From Berberis thunbergii (Eukaryota; Streptophyta; Magnoliopsida; Ranunculales; Berberidaceae), in NCBI GenBank assembly GCA_003290165.1, contig QNQO01005892.1, forward strand, positions 1 through 64,000: a DNA stretch of 64,000 bases, given 5' to 3'. This document shows, piece by piece, positions 42,636 to 53,812 of the stretch. How positions within the stretch are numbered: position 1 is the stretch's first letter; every line of letters starts with the position of its first letter. The position numbers and the translations under genes are program-made. The notes below the pieces were generated by a model. That model ran no database searches. It worked only from the letters and a program-made list of their open reading frames with translations, and had not been told where the DNA came from.

Positions 42636-45547
42636 CACAACCACAAAATGACTCATTTGTGGCGGATTTATTTATAATAACGGATTGAGTTTTCCGCAAA
42701 TCTGTTCTGGCGCATTGTCCGCCAGATATGTTCTTAATCCGCCACATTTGAGTAAAATTTGGCGGGTTTTGTAAAGGAACTCCGTCCAGAAACTCCATCG
42801 CTCGGTCCCCTTTTGAGTCATCGCATCACTCTCCATCACTCAATCTACATCGCTCTGCCCTCCATTGAAGCAAAACTTTCCCCCATTGAAGCTCGATTTC
42901 TCTCCCTTTCCCTCTCCCATCAATTTCACTCCACCTTTCTCAACATTCTCCTCAGATCTTCACTTCAACTTCTTCGCTCTTCATCATTCTCTCAGATCCG
43001 AAGGTTTGTTGAAGGTTTTATTCTAACTTCCAGAGATTACTTCATTGAAAGGATCTGAGAATAAAAAAGAGTTATGCTGAGATTTTCTTCATTGAAAGGT
43101 TCTGTTGCCTTATTCGGCAGTGGTAGTGGTGAGGTAACTCATCTTGGATTTTCACAAATTTTTCTTTTCTCCATCTCTCAGAAACCCTAGAACTCACTTT
43201 CTTCTTTTCTCCAGCTCGATTTCTGAAGAGGAGAAGAAGAAGGGAAGAAGAAGACGAAGAGAACCACTCAAAACATCAAGGTATCATTTCTTCACATTTT
43301 ATAGATTCTTATATCTTGTTTTGAGCATATTTAGGTTTTAACTAATTTGTTTTAATTCTTATTTCTTCACATTTTAGAATTATTATTTTCATTTTTGTAA
43401 ATAAGATCAGGTTAATTTTAAAGTTCATTTCAAATGTTGTTTCCCCCCATTTGAATGAAGAAGATTGCTTTGTGTTGATTCACTGTTTCTTTTCATATCT
43501 ACATTTTCCTCTAATTCCAACTCTATGATCATTTCAAGAGATCCAAATTGAAGTCTATATTACTGGTGATTAAATAGCTTAGCTTACAACATAAAACTAT
43601 ATTGATTCATATGTCTGTTGCATTAATCAAGGCTTTTACAGTTTTGTAAATCTTAAGTGATAATATCTTATGATATATTGCAAGTCATATGTGTTCAACT
43701 TATGAGATCAATTAGGCCTCCCTAATATTTCGTTAGTAGTTTGAATGTAAGGTGTGAGTTTGATAATGGTTGTTGCATTAATCAAGGCTTTTACAGATGT
43801 AAATCTGAAGTGGTAATACCTTATGATATATTGCAAGTCATGTGGGATGAACAAAGGTGCAATGTGTGCTAAAGGTACATCAACCCATCTAAGGTAGTAT
43901 TTCGTACTTATTTGTATTTCATACTTTTTGGCTGCTTAATAGCTAACTATTTAGTAGAGTCCAGATTATGGTTCGGGGCAGACTTATTCTATTAGATTGG
44001 GCAATGAGTGTTTGGAAAGTGGGAATCGTCTGTGAGGGCCCAATGCTTGGACTTAGAGTACAAGTTAGAGGATCGGGAAGATAACTAATCAGAATGAGTT
44101 TTAATTAGTGCCTCTTTTGGTAGGTGGGGTTTATGTAGCTTTTGTTGTTTCTTTTGAATGCATTTTCTGTGGTTTGGTTTGGCTTTCCTCAATTACTCCA
44201 TAAAGAACTAAGTCTGGATGGCCTCCTTGATGCAGCTTTATTTTTCTTAGTTTCACCTTCTTTTAAAGAATAAAACCAGTTCGGCTTTTAAACTAACTTG
44301 AACTAAAGTTTTGGTTGCTCTTGTAGCACTAGTTATTCTATGGGATAAATGAATAAATTTAATTTGCATTTCCAAAATGCAGTCTGAATCTTATAAACTT
44401 AAAAAATAAAAAATAAAAAAAATGATTGTCATCATTTCCTTATGTCCTCTCTTTTACCATTTACCCACTTTTTTTTTGCCTTGCAGTCTTTTATTTTAAC
44501 ATTTTAGCAAGTGGGGAGATCGCAGCCAGATAGCAACAATTGATGTAAGTTGATTCTTTATGATTTAGGGTTTCTTTGTTCATTTGTATGTGCACACATT
44601 AAAATGATGGAACATCTTCTTATATAAAGATACCATTGATATCTGCATCTATGTACGAAATGAGATTAGCCAAGAGATACACACATCACACATGTTATTG
44701 CCGAGAATGACGACTCTTCAAGCTGCCCGATTATAATTTGTCTTTTGTTATTTTTCTTTCTTGAGAAGGTTCAATATTTATTGTTTATCTCATTTTAGTG
44801 CGTCATGCTTGGGTTATGTTACAAGTATTGTCCTAAATTTGATTTAGGTTTGTAGTGTGCTCAAAATTTTATCTGATCCAATAGATCAAATTTAAAATAA
44901 CCTTTTCAATGAAATGCATATGTCAAAGTGCAAGTTTGGGGAGTTTATTTTTTTCCATTAGTGTTTTGAACTTTAGGTGTGTTAGTGTCTTTGTGTTTTA
45001 TATTAGGATTTGAGATTTACTTTCAAGTATCTCTTTCAATTTTTTAAGGGTTGTTTAGAGGTTGGTTCCCACTTATATCGCAAAGTTAGGGTCAAGTCTG
45101 AAGTGAACATTGATGTTGGTCCCAAATTCATAGTTGATTCACATTGACTACAATTTTAATAGACATTTTTGGGGAATAATTACAGAATTTATAATTTTTA
45201 TTAAAAATTAGTGTGGAATAATTATTAATTTTTATTAAAAATTACAAAAATTAAATGATTAAAATGGGGCGGAATAATATTTTAAAAAATTTTCAAATTT
45301 GGCGGATAAAAAGTGCTGGATTTGAGTAAAATCCGGCGGTTATATCTGCCAGAACAATGGATTTTACTTTTAAGTATATCTTGCGGATTTATCCGCTAGA
45401 AATACCTTTTTGTGGCACTTACAAATGTGGAGATTGTTTAATCCGCCATTGCATTGTTTATCTGGCGGATTAAGCTCTTTTTCCGCCACATCCGATATTA
45501 TACGTGGCACTTATAATCCGCCACAACTGAACCATTTTGTTGTAGTA
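42636..45547. mobile_element. CACTA-like deletion derivative (2.9 kb)
   Basis: Ends are CACAACCACAAAATG and, on the complement, TACTACAACAAAATG, imperfect versions of a CACTACAACAAAA-type terminus. A 3-bp duplication TCT flanks both ends (42633-42635, 45548-45550). Subterminal zones are rich in GGCGGAT/ATCCGCC motifs (TTTGTGGCGGATTT at the left, TTGTGGCGGATTA inverted at the right), as in En/Spm elements. No transposase remains. A pyrimidine-rich leader-like stretch (42800-43280, ending CAAG|GTATCA) may be the old first exon. An internal duplication (GTTGCATTAATCAAGGCTTT at 43618 and 43768) is present. Confidence 0.75.
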
Positions 45548-45550
45548 TCT

Positions 45551-47480
45551 GTTGTACACCTGAACTGTGCAAAAAACATATGTTCTTCCAACCCCAACAA
45601 CCAAAAACCAGAGTATAATGCTCTCTAATATATCTGCACTGCACAACCAGTGATTTTTTAGTTGAACCAGAGCCTGCTCAACACAACAACCTTCTACTAT
45701 CCCTGTTAACCTGTCATTCGCACTATCTCTTGGCCTGATAGTATTGTAAAAACCATCATTCTGCTCTGTTCTTTTGCTCGCATACACAACACCAGTAAAC
45801 ACCCTGCCAGAACAGAGTATTCCTCCTACAAAGTGGAACAACCTTACTTTGGCCATCGAATATAGGCAATACCCGATTGTTCCAACCTCACCAATGCCTT
45901 GGCTCGATTGGGCAAAGACTGATTTCCATAATAACAATATCCCTGCTCCCGTTGTGCACAACTAGCCAATTCATCAGCCACTGCATTCACCTCGTGGTAC
46001 ACATGGTTATACACCCCTTCCATTTTGTTGCGTAAATCACAAATGTCTCCAAATGGATCTTAGCGACCATGGAGCCTTAAAAATTTTGCGAAACCACTCA
46101 TTAACAAGAATCGAGTCTGTTTGAACAACTTTCCTAACCCCTGCCAATGGTAGTCTGATTGGATGGTTAAGGTTGTGGTGGTTTAACACCCATGTCTTAG
46201 GTTCTATTCCCACCGACGGCACACTCGCCTTTCAAAAAAGAAAAAAAACTTTCCTAACCTCGGACTCTTCACACATTTTCAGTCCCTCTAGAAGCGCAAT
46301 TGATTCCGATATATTATTAGAGCATGTACCAATAAAAAGTATTTCGCAATAATACATATGCTAGCTGAGTTGCAAAGATTGCACCTTGAGCTATCATTTT
46401 TCTTCTAGCCGAATCATCAATATTCAAAGCATTCCGTCCCACTGGTGGAAACTGCCACCGTAAAATTAATGGTTGAACCCGTCTAGCCAAGGATATCTTA
46501 ATACTTAGAGCTGGGATGATACCATTTGGGTCCAGTGAGCGAGCCTTTGGGATGAAAATCTGTGACACGAGTTTGAGCCAGTTTTGAACCCGGATAATCA
46601 AATAGCAACTATTCCACTTCTTTCCACTAAAAATCATTTTTTTTGCAACCATATCGCCCACAACACAAACATCGGAGTCAAGCTATACAAAACCCCCAAT
46701 TGAATTTTTGAATTAGCCAGCCAGAACCATACTTGCAACATTGCAAAAACTTCTCTCCGCAGGTGGAAGTGAATACCAAAGATTGCTTCAAAATGACTCC
46801 AGACTCTCCCTGCAAGCTCACTTGCTTAGTAGATTCAAATCTAGGATAATACCAACATCTACATTTTGATGCAAGATTAAAACCAATCCTCACTGCATTA
46901 CCATCAATCGGAATGGCTTTCAATAGTTTCCAAACAAAAACATAAATTTTTGATGGTAAAAGAGGATGCCATATAAAACTGAAAACTTTACTCTCTCCTT
47001 GGTTGGTCGATAAATCTCAACCATATTTCACACTATAAATACCATATGACGAACCAACAAGCGTTGATCTCCCCATTACCAAATTCTTTTTGACAATTTT
47101 TATAATCTTCCCTGGCAATTGCAACACTATACGTATCAAGTAGACTGAAGTCCGAGCTCACTCATGTCTCCCAAAGTAGAAAAGACACTCTCACATGCAC
47201 TATTGGGAATGTAAAAGCCTGAACTGCTTAAGTTAATACCCTGCCCTTTGTCAAACAACCATGTAGAGTTAATAACTAAAAAAGTTCTTTGCAAAAACAT
47301 TTCCTTAAAGAATTTACAAGACTTCTTCTTTACCTTAAACTCCGTCAAAGGGACGGATTCGAAGTCATACTCATACTTGTGCCTCATAAACACTGCCCAT
47401 AAAGACTTCAAACTCAATAAATTCCATAAAGATTTTAATCTGAATGCACCCATAACTAGCCACAAATCTCTAACTTTTTA
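45551..47480 (-). pseudogene. LINE zinc-finger-like and RNase H region with 3' untranslated DNA
   Basis: Minus strand from 47465: LWAVFMRHKYEYDFESVPL and KKSCKFFKEMFL, the linker after RT. Then SKVFSFIWHPLLPSKIYVFV and WKLLKAIPIDGNAV with a Cys-containing follow-up (about 46980-46850), the zf-RVT module. Next LRWQFPPVGRNALNIDDSAR (about 46470) and SESIALLEGLKMCEESEVRK. After the SINE come VVQTDSILVNEWF and YHEVNAVADELASC (about 46010-45955), the C-terminal RNase H signature with conserved Asp residues. This is the standard 3' half of plant L1-type LINE ORF2. Frames shift between blocks. Untranslated sequence follows to 45551. Confidence 0.75.
46140..46246 (+). mobile_element. tRNA-derived SINE with 13-bp target duplication
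   Basis: A 107-bp insertion in the RNase H region is flanked by perfect direct repeats AACTTTCCTAACC at 46127-46139 and 46247-46259. Near the middle is TAGGTTCTATTCCCACC, matching the B box of a tRNA-type RNA polymerase III promoter (GGTTCRANTCC). A TGGTTAAGGTTG stretch upstream could be the A box. The 3' end is an A-rich tail with one G. These are the hallmarks of a short, retroposed SINE. Confidence 0.85.
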
Positions 47481-49376
47481 TACACTCCTAACAAGGGTAT
47501 TAATATGCACCCAGCTAACCCTTTTTTTTTGCATCTTTCTTCAAAATCTCCCCAGAAAAAGCTGGCATTCATGCCCCGAATGTTATCAAGCACCTCAAGG
47601 GGCACACATGACTGCTAGGGTATATATAGGCATAGAATTTAGAACATGACAGATCATAATAAGTTTTCTCCAGGAGATAGTAAGTTAGCCTTCCATCGTG
47701 CAATTTTGTGTTGTATCTTTTCCACCATTTCATTGAAGTAGATTATTCTCCTTTACATTCATATAAGGGTTGTTTTATCCTCCATCAGCTTTATCAGTGT
47801 TCCTTTTTCACCACAAAAGAGCTCTTTGTTGCGTTGATTTTCTAACTAGAAACCTCACAGTACTTCTTAAGAAACAACAAACAATCTTGAAGAAAATATT
47901 TCCTACCATTCAAGAAAATTAGGGTATCATCAGTTGTGTTATTAAATCGGCGAATAATAGCTGAATAATCGTTATTCGGGACTAGACCGTTCCGGATTGA
48001 GCAAAAATCGGTAGGGCTTTGCGGACTCAGCTAAATCGGCGAGTCACCGCATAATCGGCTGAGTTGACTTGTCGATTTATCGTCTGTATAAAGAAAAACC
48101 TAACTCTTTCAATTCTTATTTGCAGAGAAGAACTGAAGGAAAGGAACGAAAGAAGAACCGAAGGAGAGGAACGAAAGAAGAACTGAAGATTGAGAAGAAG
48201 AAGATACCTTGGATGAAGAAGAACCGAATGAACTGAAGAACACAAACTGATTTTGTGCTGATTTCGGAGCTGAAGAACGTACCTTGGAACAAGAACACAC
48301 TGATTTCCTCCCTCCTTCCAGGTAATATCCTTTTTCTTCTTTAGATCTCTTCTTATTCTTCTTCTTTCAAATCTGTTCTTTCAGATTTTTTTGTTTTTCT
48401 TCTTTCGGCAAAACAACAGTTTGAATTTTTTTTTGTTTATTTCGTGCATCGATTCAGTGAATGTATGCATTTTTGAAAAAAAAAACTTGGCTTCAATCTA
48501 TTAACTGTAGTTAATTTGTATTTCTTCAGTGAAATTTGCATTTTAATTGACTGTTTTGCATTAGAGAAGGGGATGAACTTTGTTTTGCATTTTAATCTTT
48601 AGTAGTAATGGGGAGAATGTAATGGGGACAATTTTCATTTTAATTGACTGTTTAATAAGCTCATTAATAAGCTAAATGGCCTTCTCAGTAGGTATAGGGA
48701 AGCAAGGTAGTTCAATTTGATGCTAGTCCATTTCTCATATACAAATTTTTAACAAACTTTTTGGGCTTAATCTACCCAGTAGGCACACACCCATTTGATT
48801 AGGCACATTGAGAGAATAGCTAGGATTCTAGCCATTGTGAACGGTTGCCCATGACAGAGCCAATGTGTAGCCAGTTGTGGATCTTTTAGACAACCATTGG
48901 GTGATCTCATGCTGCACATATTGTTCCAAGCTGGAAAATTAAGTTCATTTGATGAATTAGTAAAATAATATAATTACAAATTTATAGTATTTTAATTAAT
49001 TAATTATTTTTGTATATGACTATGATTAAAATTTAAAAATATATGATTTTAAAAAATATCTATTAAATTCAATTATAACCGATTAATCGTAATTCGGTCC
49101 TGGACCGCGAAGCGATTTAACTACCCAGATCATCAGCATATAATACTGAGTAACATTTCTGCGGGTTATAAAAATACCCTATCTGCTCTTATAAAAGACA
49201 TTGGTCAGGGCTCTGTATAGCACCTCTAGTGACCTAAAAAACCCATCATAAACACCCTACAGGAGAGTTGAAATCCACAATTTGTGATACAATTAGAGAC
49301 CTAAAAAAACCCATCATAAACACCCTGCAGGAGAGTTGAAAATCCACAATTTATGATACAATTAGATATTAGAAGG
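47480..49376 (-). pseudogene. LINE reverse transcriptase, C-terminal half (split)
   Basis: 49376-49137 reads CIINCGFSTLLQGVYDGFF, LEVLYRALTNVF and QYYMLMI. The translation in the next frame reaches LYADD, the catalytic motif, just before the insertion at 49128. After the 1.2 kb insertion the LINE resumes at 47933 with DDTLIFLNGRKYFLQDCLLF, KINATKSSFV and KIARWKANLLSPGE. It reaches the end-of-RT block PLEVLDNIRGMNASFFWG near 47560. A stretch of about 70 bp (CATCATAAACACCCT(A/G)CAGG…) is tandemly duplicated at 49243-49365. Stops and shifts are frequent. Confidence 0.75.
47934..49128. mobile_element. hAT-like non-autonomous element (1.2 kb)
   Basis: An 8-bp target duplication ATCATCAG occurs at 47926-47933 and 49129-49136. 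The LINE reads straight through one copy (LYADD/DDTLIF), which proves the insertion. Ends are imperfect inverted repeats: TTGTGTTATTAAATCG on the left and CTGGGTAGTTAAATCG on the complement of the right. Further subterminal complementarity is seen (GAATAATCG/CGATTAATCG). The interior has GAA-rich tandem copies (AGAAC(T/C)GAAG(G/A)A…, 48126-48190) and no transposase. Confidence 0.8.
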
Positions 49377-49528
49377 TGTTAAGAGATTGAGAGAATACAC
49401 TAATTCGATATCTTCATTGAAAGTAATACATGTATTTATATACAATCTATTGTATCTATACTAGGAAACTATATCAATTAGAATCTCTAATTGAAAGCTT
49501 AATTGCCAGCTATATACACACTGTAACA
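49377..49528 (-). repeat. 3' LTR of the copia element
   Basis: On the minus strand it begins TGTTACAGTGTG and ends CTCTTAACA, 152 bp. The polypurine tract lies on its upstream side at about 49529-49540. Confidence 0.95.
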
Positions 49529-49535
49529 CTCCCCC

Positions 49536-52500
49536 TCAAGCTGGAGCATAAATGTTAATCATGCCCAGCTTGTTACAAAGATAGTCAACCCGGACCCTAT
49601 TTAAAGCTTTCGTGAAGATGTCCCCTAGTTGTTCTCCAGTTTTCACATATCCTGTAGAAATCGAGCCATGTTGAATTTTCTCACGAATAAAATGACAATC
49701 AATTTCAATGTGCTTAGTCCGTTCATGAAACACAGGATTAGATGCAATATGAAGAGCAGCTTGGTTATCACACCACAATTTCGCTGGTACTGTAGTTTTA
49801 AGTCCTACTTCAGTCAAGAACTGATATATCCAAATGATCTCACATACAGACTGTGCCATAGCCCTATATTCAGACTCTGCACTGGATCTTGACACAACGC
49901 TTTGCTTCTTACTCTTCCATGAGACCAAATTCCCTCCAACAAAGATACAATAACCTGAAGTGGATCGTCTATCCAGTTTGGAACCTGCCCAATCTGCATC
50001 TGAAAAACATTTAATATGAGTATGCCCATGATTTTTGTACACGATACCTCGTCCTGGTGCTCCTTTCAAGTAACCCAAAATTTGATTTAACGCTGCCCAA
50101 TGATGAATTGTTGGGGATGACATAAACTGACTGACAACACTGACTGAGTATGCAATATCTGGATGAGTCACGGTAAGGTAATTCAACTTCCCAACCAACC
50201 TTCGATATCTTTCAGGATCTTCAAATGGTTCCCCCTCCTCTGTAAGGTGTACATTTGGAGTCATTAGAGTACTACAAGGCTTTGCTCCCAATTTACCTGT
50301 CTCAGTTAATAAGTCAAGGACATATTTTCTCTGAGATAGAAATATACCTTGTTTACTCCGAGTGACTTCAACTCCCAAGAAATACTTTAACACCCCCAAA
50401 TCCTTCGTGTGAAACTGAGTATGAATGAAGGATTTAAGAGATGAAATTCCTCTAGTATCATTGCCAGTAATTACAATGTCATCCACATACACAACTAACA
50501 GAATGATACCAGCTGCGGATCGTTTGTAGAATACCGAGTGGTCAAACTTGCTTTTCTTCATACCAAATTTCTCAACAGCCTGACTAAACTTTCCAAACCA
50601 AGCACGAGGACTCTGTTTCAAACCATATAAAGATTTTCGAAGACGACAAACTCGCCCTGACTCCCCCTGAGCAACAAAACCAGGAGGTTGCGCCATATAC
50701 ACCTCCTCCATAAGATCACCATGAAGAAAAGCATTCTTGATATCAAGCTGATGTAAAGGCCAATGATGGGAAGCCGCCATGGAAATAAATAACCGAACAG
50801 AGGTTAACTTTGCAATAGGAGAGAAAGTGTCAGAGTAATCAACCCCATAGGTTTGAGCATAGGCCTTTGCAACAAGACGGGCTTTCAATCGGGCAACTGA
50901 CCCATTTGGATTGACCTTAACAGCGAAGACCCATTTGCAACCAATAGCCCTTTTATCTAGAGGTAAATCGACCAAGTCCCAAGTACCATTGTCATCTAAA
51001 GCATTCATCTCCTCTATCATTGCATTATGCCAACCAGGATGAGATATGGCTTCACGAACAGTTTTAGGAAGAGAGACAGAATCAAGGGAAGCAATAAAAG
51101 AACAAGAGGAAGACGACAAGTTATTATAAGAAACAAAGGAAGAAATAGGATAAGCACACTGGCGTTTACCTTTGCGCAATGCAATAGGAAGATCATCGCT
51201 CGGGACTGGATCTGATGACGAAGGAGCAGGAGCAGGACATGAATCAATAGGTGGACGCCTGGAGTAAACCTGAATAATAGGAGGCTTGACAGGAGCTGGA
51301 TCCGAGACAGGTGCTGGTGCCGAAACAGGTGCCGAGACAGGTGCTGGTGCCGAGACGGGGGCAGAGGATGTGATGGAATAGACTAACAAATCATCATCCT
51401 CCCTCTGGCGAGTGGGAACGGATGAAGACGGAAAATAAGGTGTGTCTTCCAGTAAGGTAACATCAATTGAGACTAGATATTTGTTAAGATTGAGACAATA
51501 ACACCTATAACCCTTTTGAAGGCGAGAATAACCGAGGAAGACACATTTCAAAGACTTGGGATCTAATTTAGTGACATGCGGACGAACATCCCGAACAAAA
51601 TAAGTGCTACCAAATATTTTCGGGTCAACATGAAACAATGGCTTATTGGGAAAAAGGATTTTGTAAGGTATCTCACCATGAAGAACAGAGGAAGGCATGC
51701 GATTAATGAGAAAACATGCTGCAGACACTGCATCGGGCCAAAAAGGTTTAGGAACATTCATTTGAAATAAGAGAGCTCGTGCCGTTTCAAGAAGAAGTCT
51801 GTTTTTACGTTCTGCCACACCATTTTGGGATGGGGTATCAACACACGAAGTTTCATGAAGTATGCCAGTCTGAGTCATATAAGACTGAAATAAAGCTTGA
51901 GTATATTCTCTGGCGTTATCACTTCGCAAATTACGAATTGAAACATTAAATTGAGTTTTAATTTCAGCACAAAACGCACAAAACAGAGAAAACAACTAAG
52001 AACGACGTTTCATGAGATATATCCAAGTTACACGAGAATAATCATCCTCAAATGTAACAAAATACCTAAAGCCAGGTTTAGAAAAAATAGGACAAGGACC
52101 CCAAACATCAGAATGAACTAATTCAAAAGGAACACTAGCACGTTTATTGACTCTAGGACTCGAACTAAGGCGATGATGTTTTGCAAACTGACAGGACTCA
52201 CAATTTAATGAAGACACCTTATTATATTGAGGAGAAAGCTTTTTGAGTAAAGGGAGCGACGGATGACCCAACCTATAATGAGCCTCGAAAGGAGACGTGA
52301 CACTGGAGCAAGCAATAGAACTCGGTACCGATGTATCAAGAATGTAGAGGCCTCCAGACTCATGTCCTTTACCAATAATCTTCTTCGTCATAAGATCCTG
52401 AAATAAACAATGATCAGGATAAAATGAGACACAACAGTTAAGATTACAAGTAAGCTGGCTTACAGAGAGCAAATTAAAGGATAAATGAGGTAAATGTAAG

Positions 52501-52883
52501 ACAGATGACAGAGAAAGCGAGGGGGTAGGGTTGATGGTGCCAGACCCGCGAACACAAGATGGTGACCCATCGGCTAAAGTGACGGTAGAAGTAGAAGCAT
52601 AGGATTGAAAAGAAGAAAATAGACTAGAATTACCTGTCATATGATCTGTGACACCAGAATCAATGACCCACTTGGAGGATGATGAAAGAAGACATACATC
52701 GGGTTTACCTGAATCAGCAATAGATGTGACAGAAGGAGATGAAGACTGGAGTGATTCCTGATACTTTGAGAACTTGGCAAATTCATCAACAGAGATAAGG
52801 ATCGATTTGTCAGAGGCATCAGTAGTGACCGCAATATGATTAGACGGTCTCCCAGGTGCATAGCTGTTATTTCGACTTACCAA
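49536..52883 (-). pseudogene. copia pol: protease, integrase, reverse transcriptase, RNase H; one in-frame stop
   Basis: Minus strand. Protease: WVIDSGVTDHMTG (the DSGA form reads DSGV). A GAG-pre-integrase/zinc region has H-x4-H in HYRLGHPS and CESC. The integrase core has HSDVWGP, SDNAREY and NGVAERKN (all three acidic residues present). A TAG at 51996-51998 lies between the first and second. RT: KWVFAVKVNPNGSVARLKAR, LDIKNAFLHGDL and VVYVDDIVITGND (catalytic YVDD intact). RNase H: CFSDADWAGSKLDRRSTSG, SRSSAESEYRAM and LWCDNQAALHI. It stops at 49536 inside the polypurine tract. Total length about 1115 codons, normal for copia pol without gag. Apart from the stop I see no lesion, so the copy is young. 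Confidence 0.95.
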
Positions 52884-52904
52884 AGCACCACTAAGCGAAA
52901 CAGG

Positions 52905-53308
52905 TGGAGTTTTTTGATTTTCCTCGGCATAAACAATTGTTATCTCCGACCACCAATAACTCGATGATTCATCTGGTGCTTGGCCTCAGCTGCATCATCA
53001 GCATTACGGTACTTTACAAACCCAAAACCACGTGGCTCTCCAGTGTAGTAATTCTTAGGAAGATAAACATCTTTAACTGGGCCATAACGCTCAAACGGGA
53101 CCCAAAGATCTTCAGGCTTCGCATCAAGAGCGATGTTACGGATGAGCAAACCAGTGGGAGGAGAAGACCGTCTCTCTCTGAAAGATGATGACCTTCCGCC
53201 ACCGCGGAACCTATCTCGAGGTGGTTTGTCGTATTGTTTACGACGTGGAGGACTCCTACTGATACGTCTAGGGCTTAAGCTTCTGCTCCGGCTTCTGTAT
53301 CTCCCCAT
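52905..53308 (-). CDS. captured SC35-like SR splicing factor fragment (RS segment plus RRM), frameshifted near its end
   Basis: The ATG at 53308 begins MGRYRSRSRSLSPRRISRSP, an RS-type N terminus. Next comes SPPTGLLIRNIALDAKPEDL with RNP2 (LLIRNI), then PFERYGPVKDVYLPKNYYTG, RNP1 RGFGFVKY, and DDAAEAKHQMNHRVIGGR. This matches plant SC35-like (SCL) splicing factors, nuclear proteins that select splice sites. A one-base loss after GGR gives a stop at 52940. The next frame continues EITIVYAEENQKTP, the normal end of the SCL RRM, and then runs openly into the copia protease frame at about 52905. The fragment has no introns and lies in the direction of copia transcription. The RS tail of the host protein is absent. 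Confidence 0.85.
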
Positions 53309-53800
53309 TGTAGAAGATCGATCGACTTTGAAGGTGACTGAAGGGTCGATCGACGCCTGTGAAGGTGGTTGGAGGGTCGATCGATCAATTGTGAGGCTGG
53401 AAGAACGATCGATTTGTGGCAGAGAACGATCGAACGATCGATTGGTGGCAGAGAACGATCGATCGATCGATTGTGAGAATGGAAGAACGATCGATCGACG
53501 CCTGTGAAGGTGGCTGGAGGGTCGATCGACTTCGATTGGAGGCTGAGAAGGTCGGACGGCTTCGAACGACGTCTGGGAAGATAGATCGACGCCTGTGAGA
53601 TGGTGGTGGCTCTGAACTGCGGTGGCTCTGAACTGCTTCGATTGGTGGCTCTGAACTGCGGTGGCCCTGAACGGCTTTGGTTGGTGGTTCTGAACTGCGG
53701 TGTTGGTGGCTCTGAAATGCGGTGAGATCCAAACTTCGAATATTAAGCCCTAACTTCGAATCTCAATCTCAAACCCTAAGTGGCTCTCAAGCCCTAAGTA
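53309..53800 (-). repeat. copia leader region with GATCGATC-rich and minisatellite repeats
   Basis: Between the primer site and the SR start codon are many copies of GATCGATC/TCGATCGA embedded in imperfect repeats of about 28-45 bp (CGCCTGTGAAGGTGG(C/T)TGGAGG twice, GGCAGAGAACGATCGA twice). A tandem GGTGGCTCTGAACTGC array follows (about 53605-53720). No gag-like protein can be read on the minus strand. Long frames on both strands simply reflect the repeats. Confidence 0.7.
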
Positions 53801-53812
53801 GCTCTGATACCA

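Noticed and set aside
45470..45961. 163-codon minus-strand frame as an independent gene
   Set aside because: It lies just after the LINE RNase H block and overlaps the CACTA-like end; best read as LINE 3' sequence.
53385..53732. Minus-strand frame upstream of the RRM as a remnant of copia gag
   Set aside because: Its sequence is built from GATCGATC and GGTGGCTCTGAA repeats and has no gag or zinc-knuckle block.
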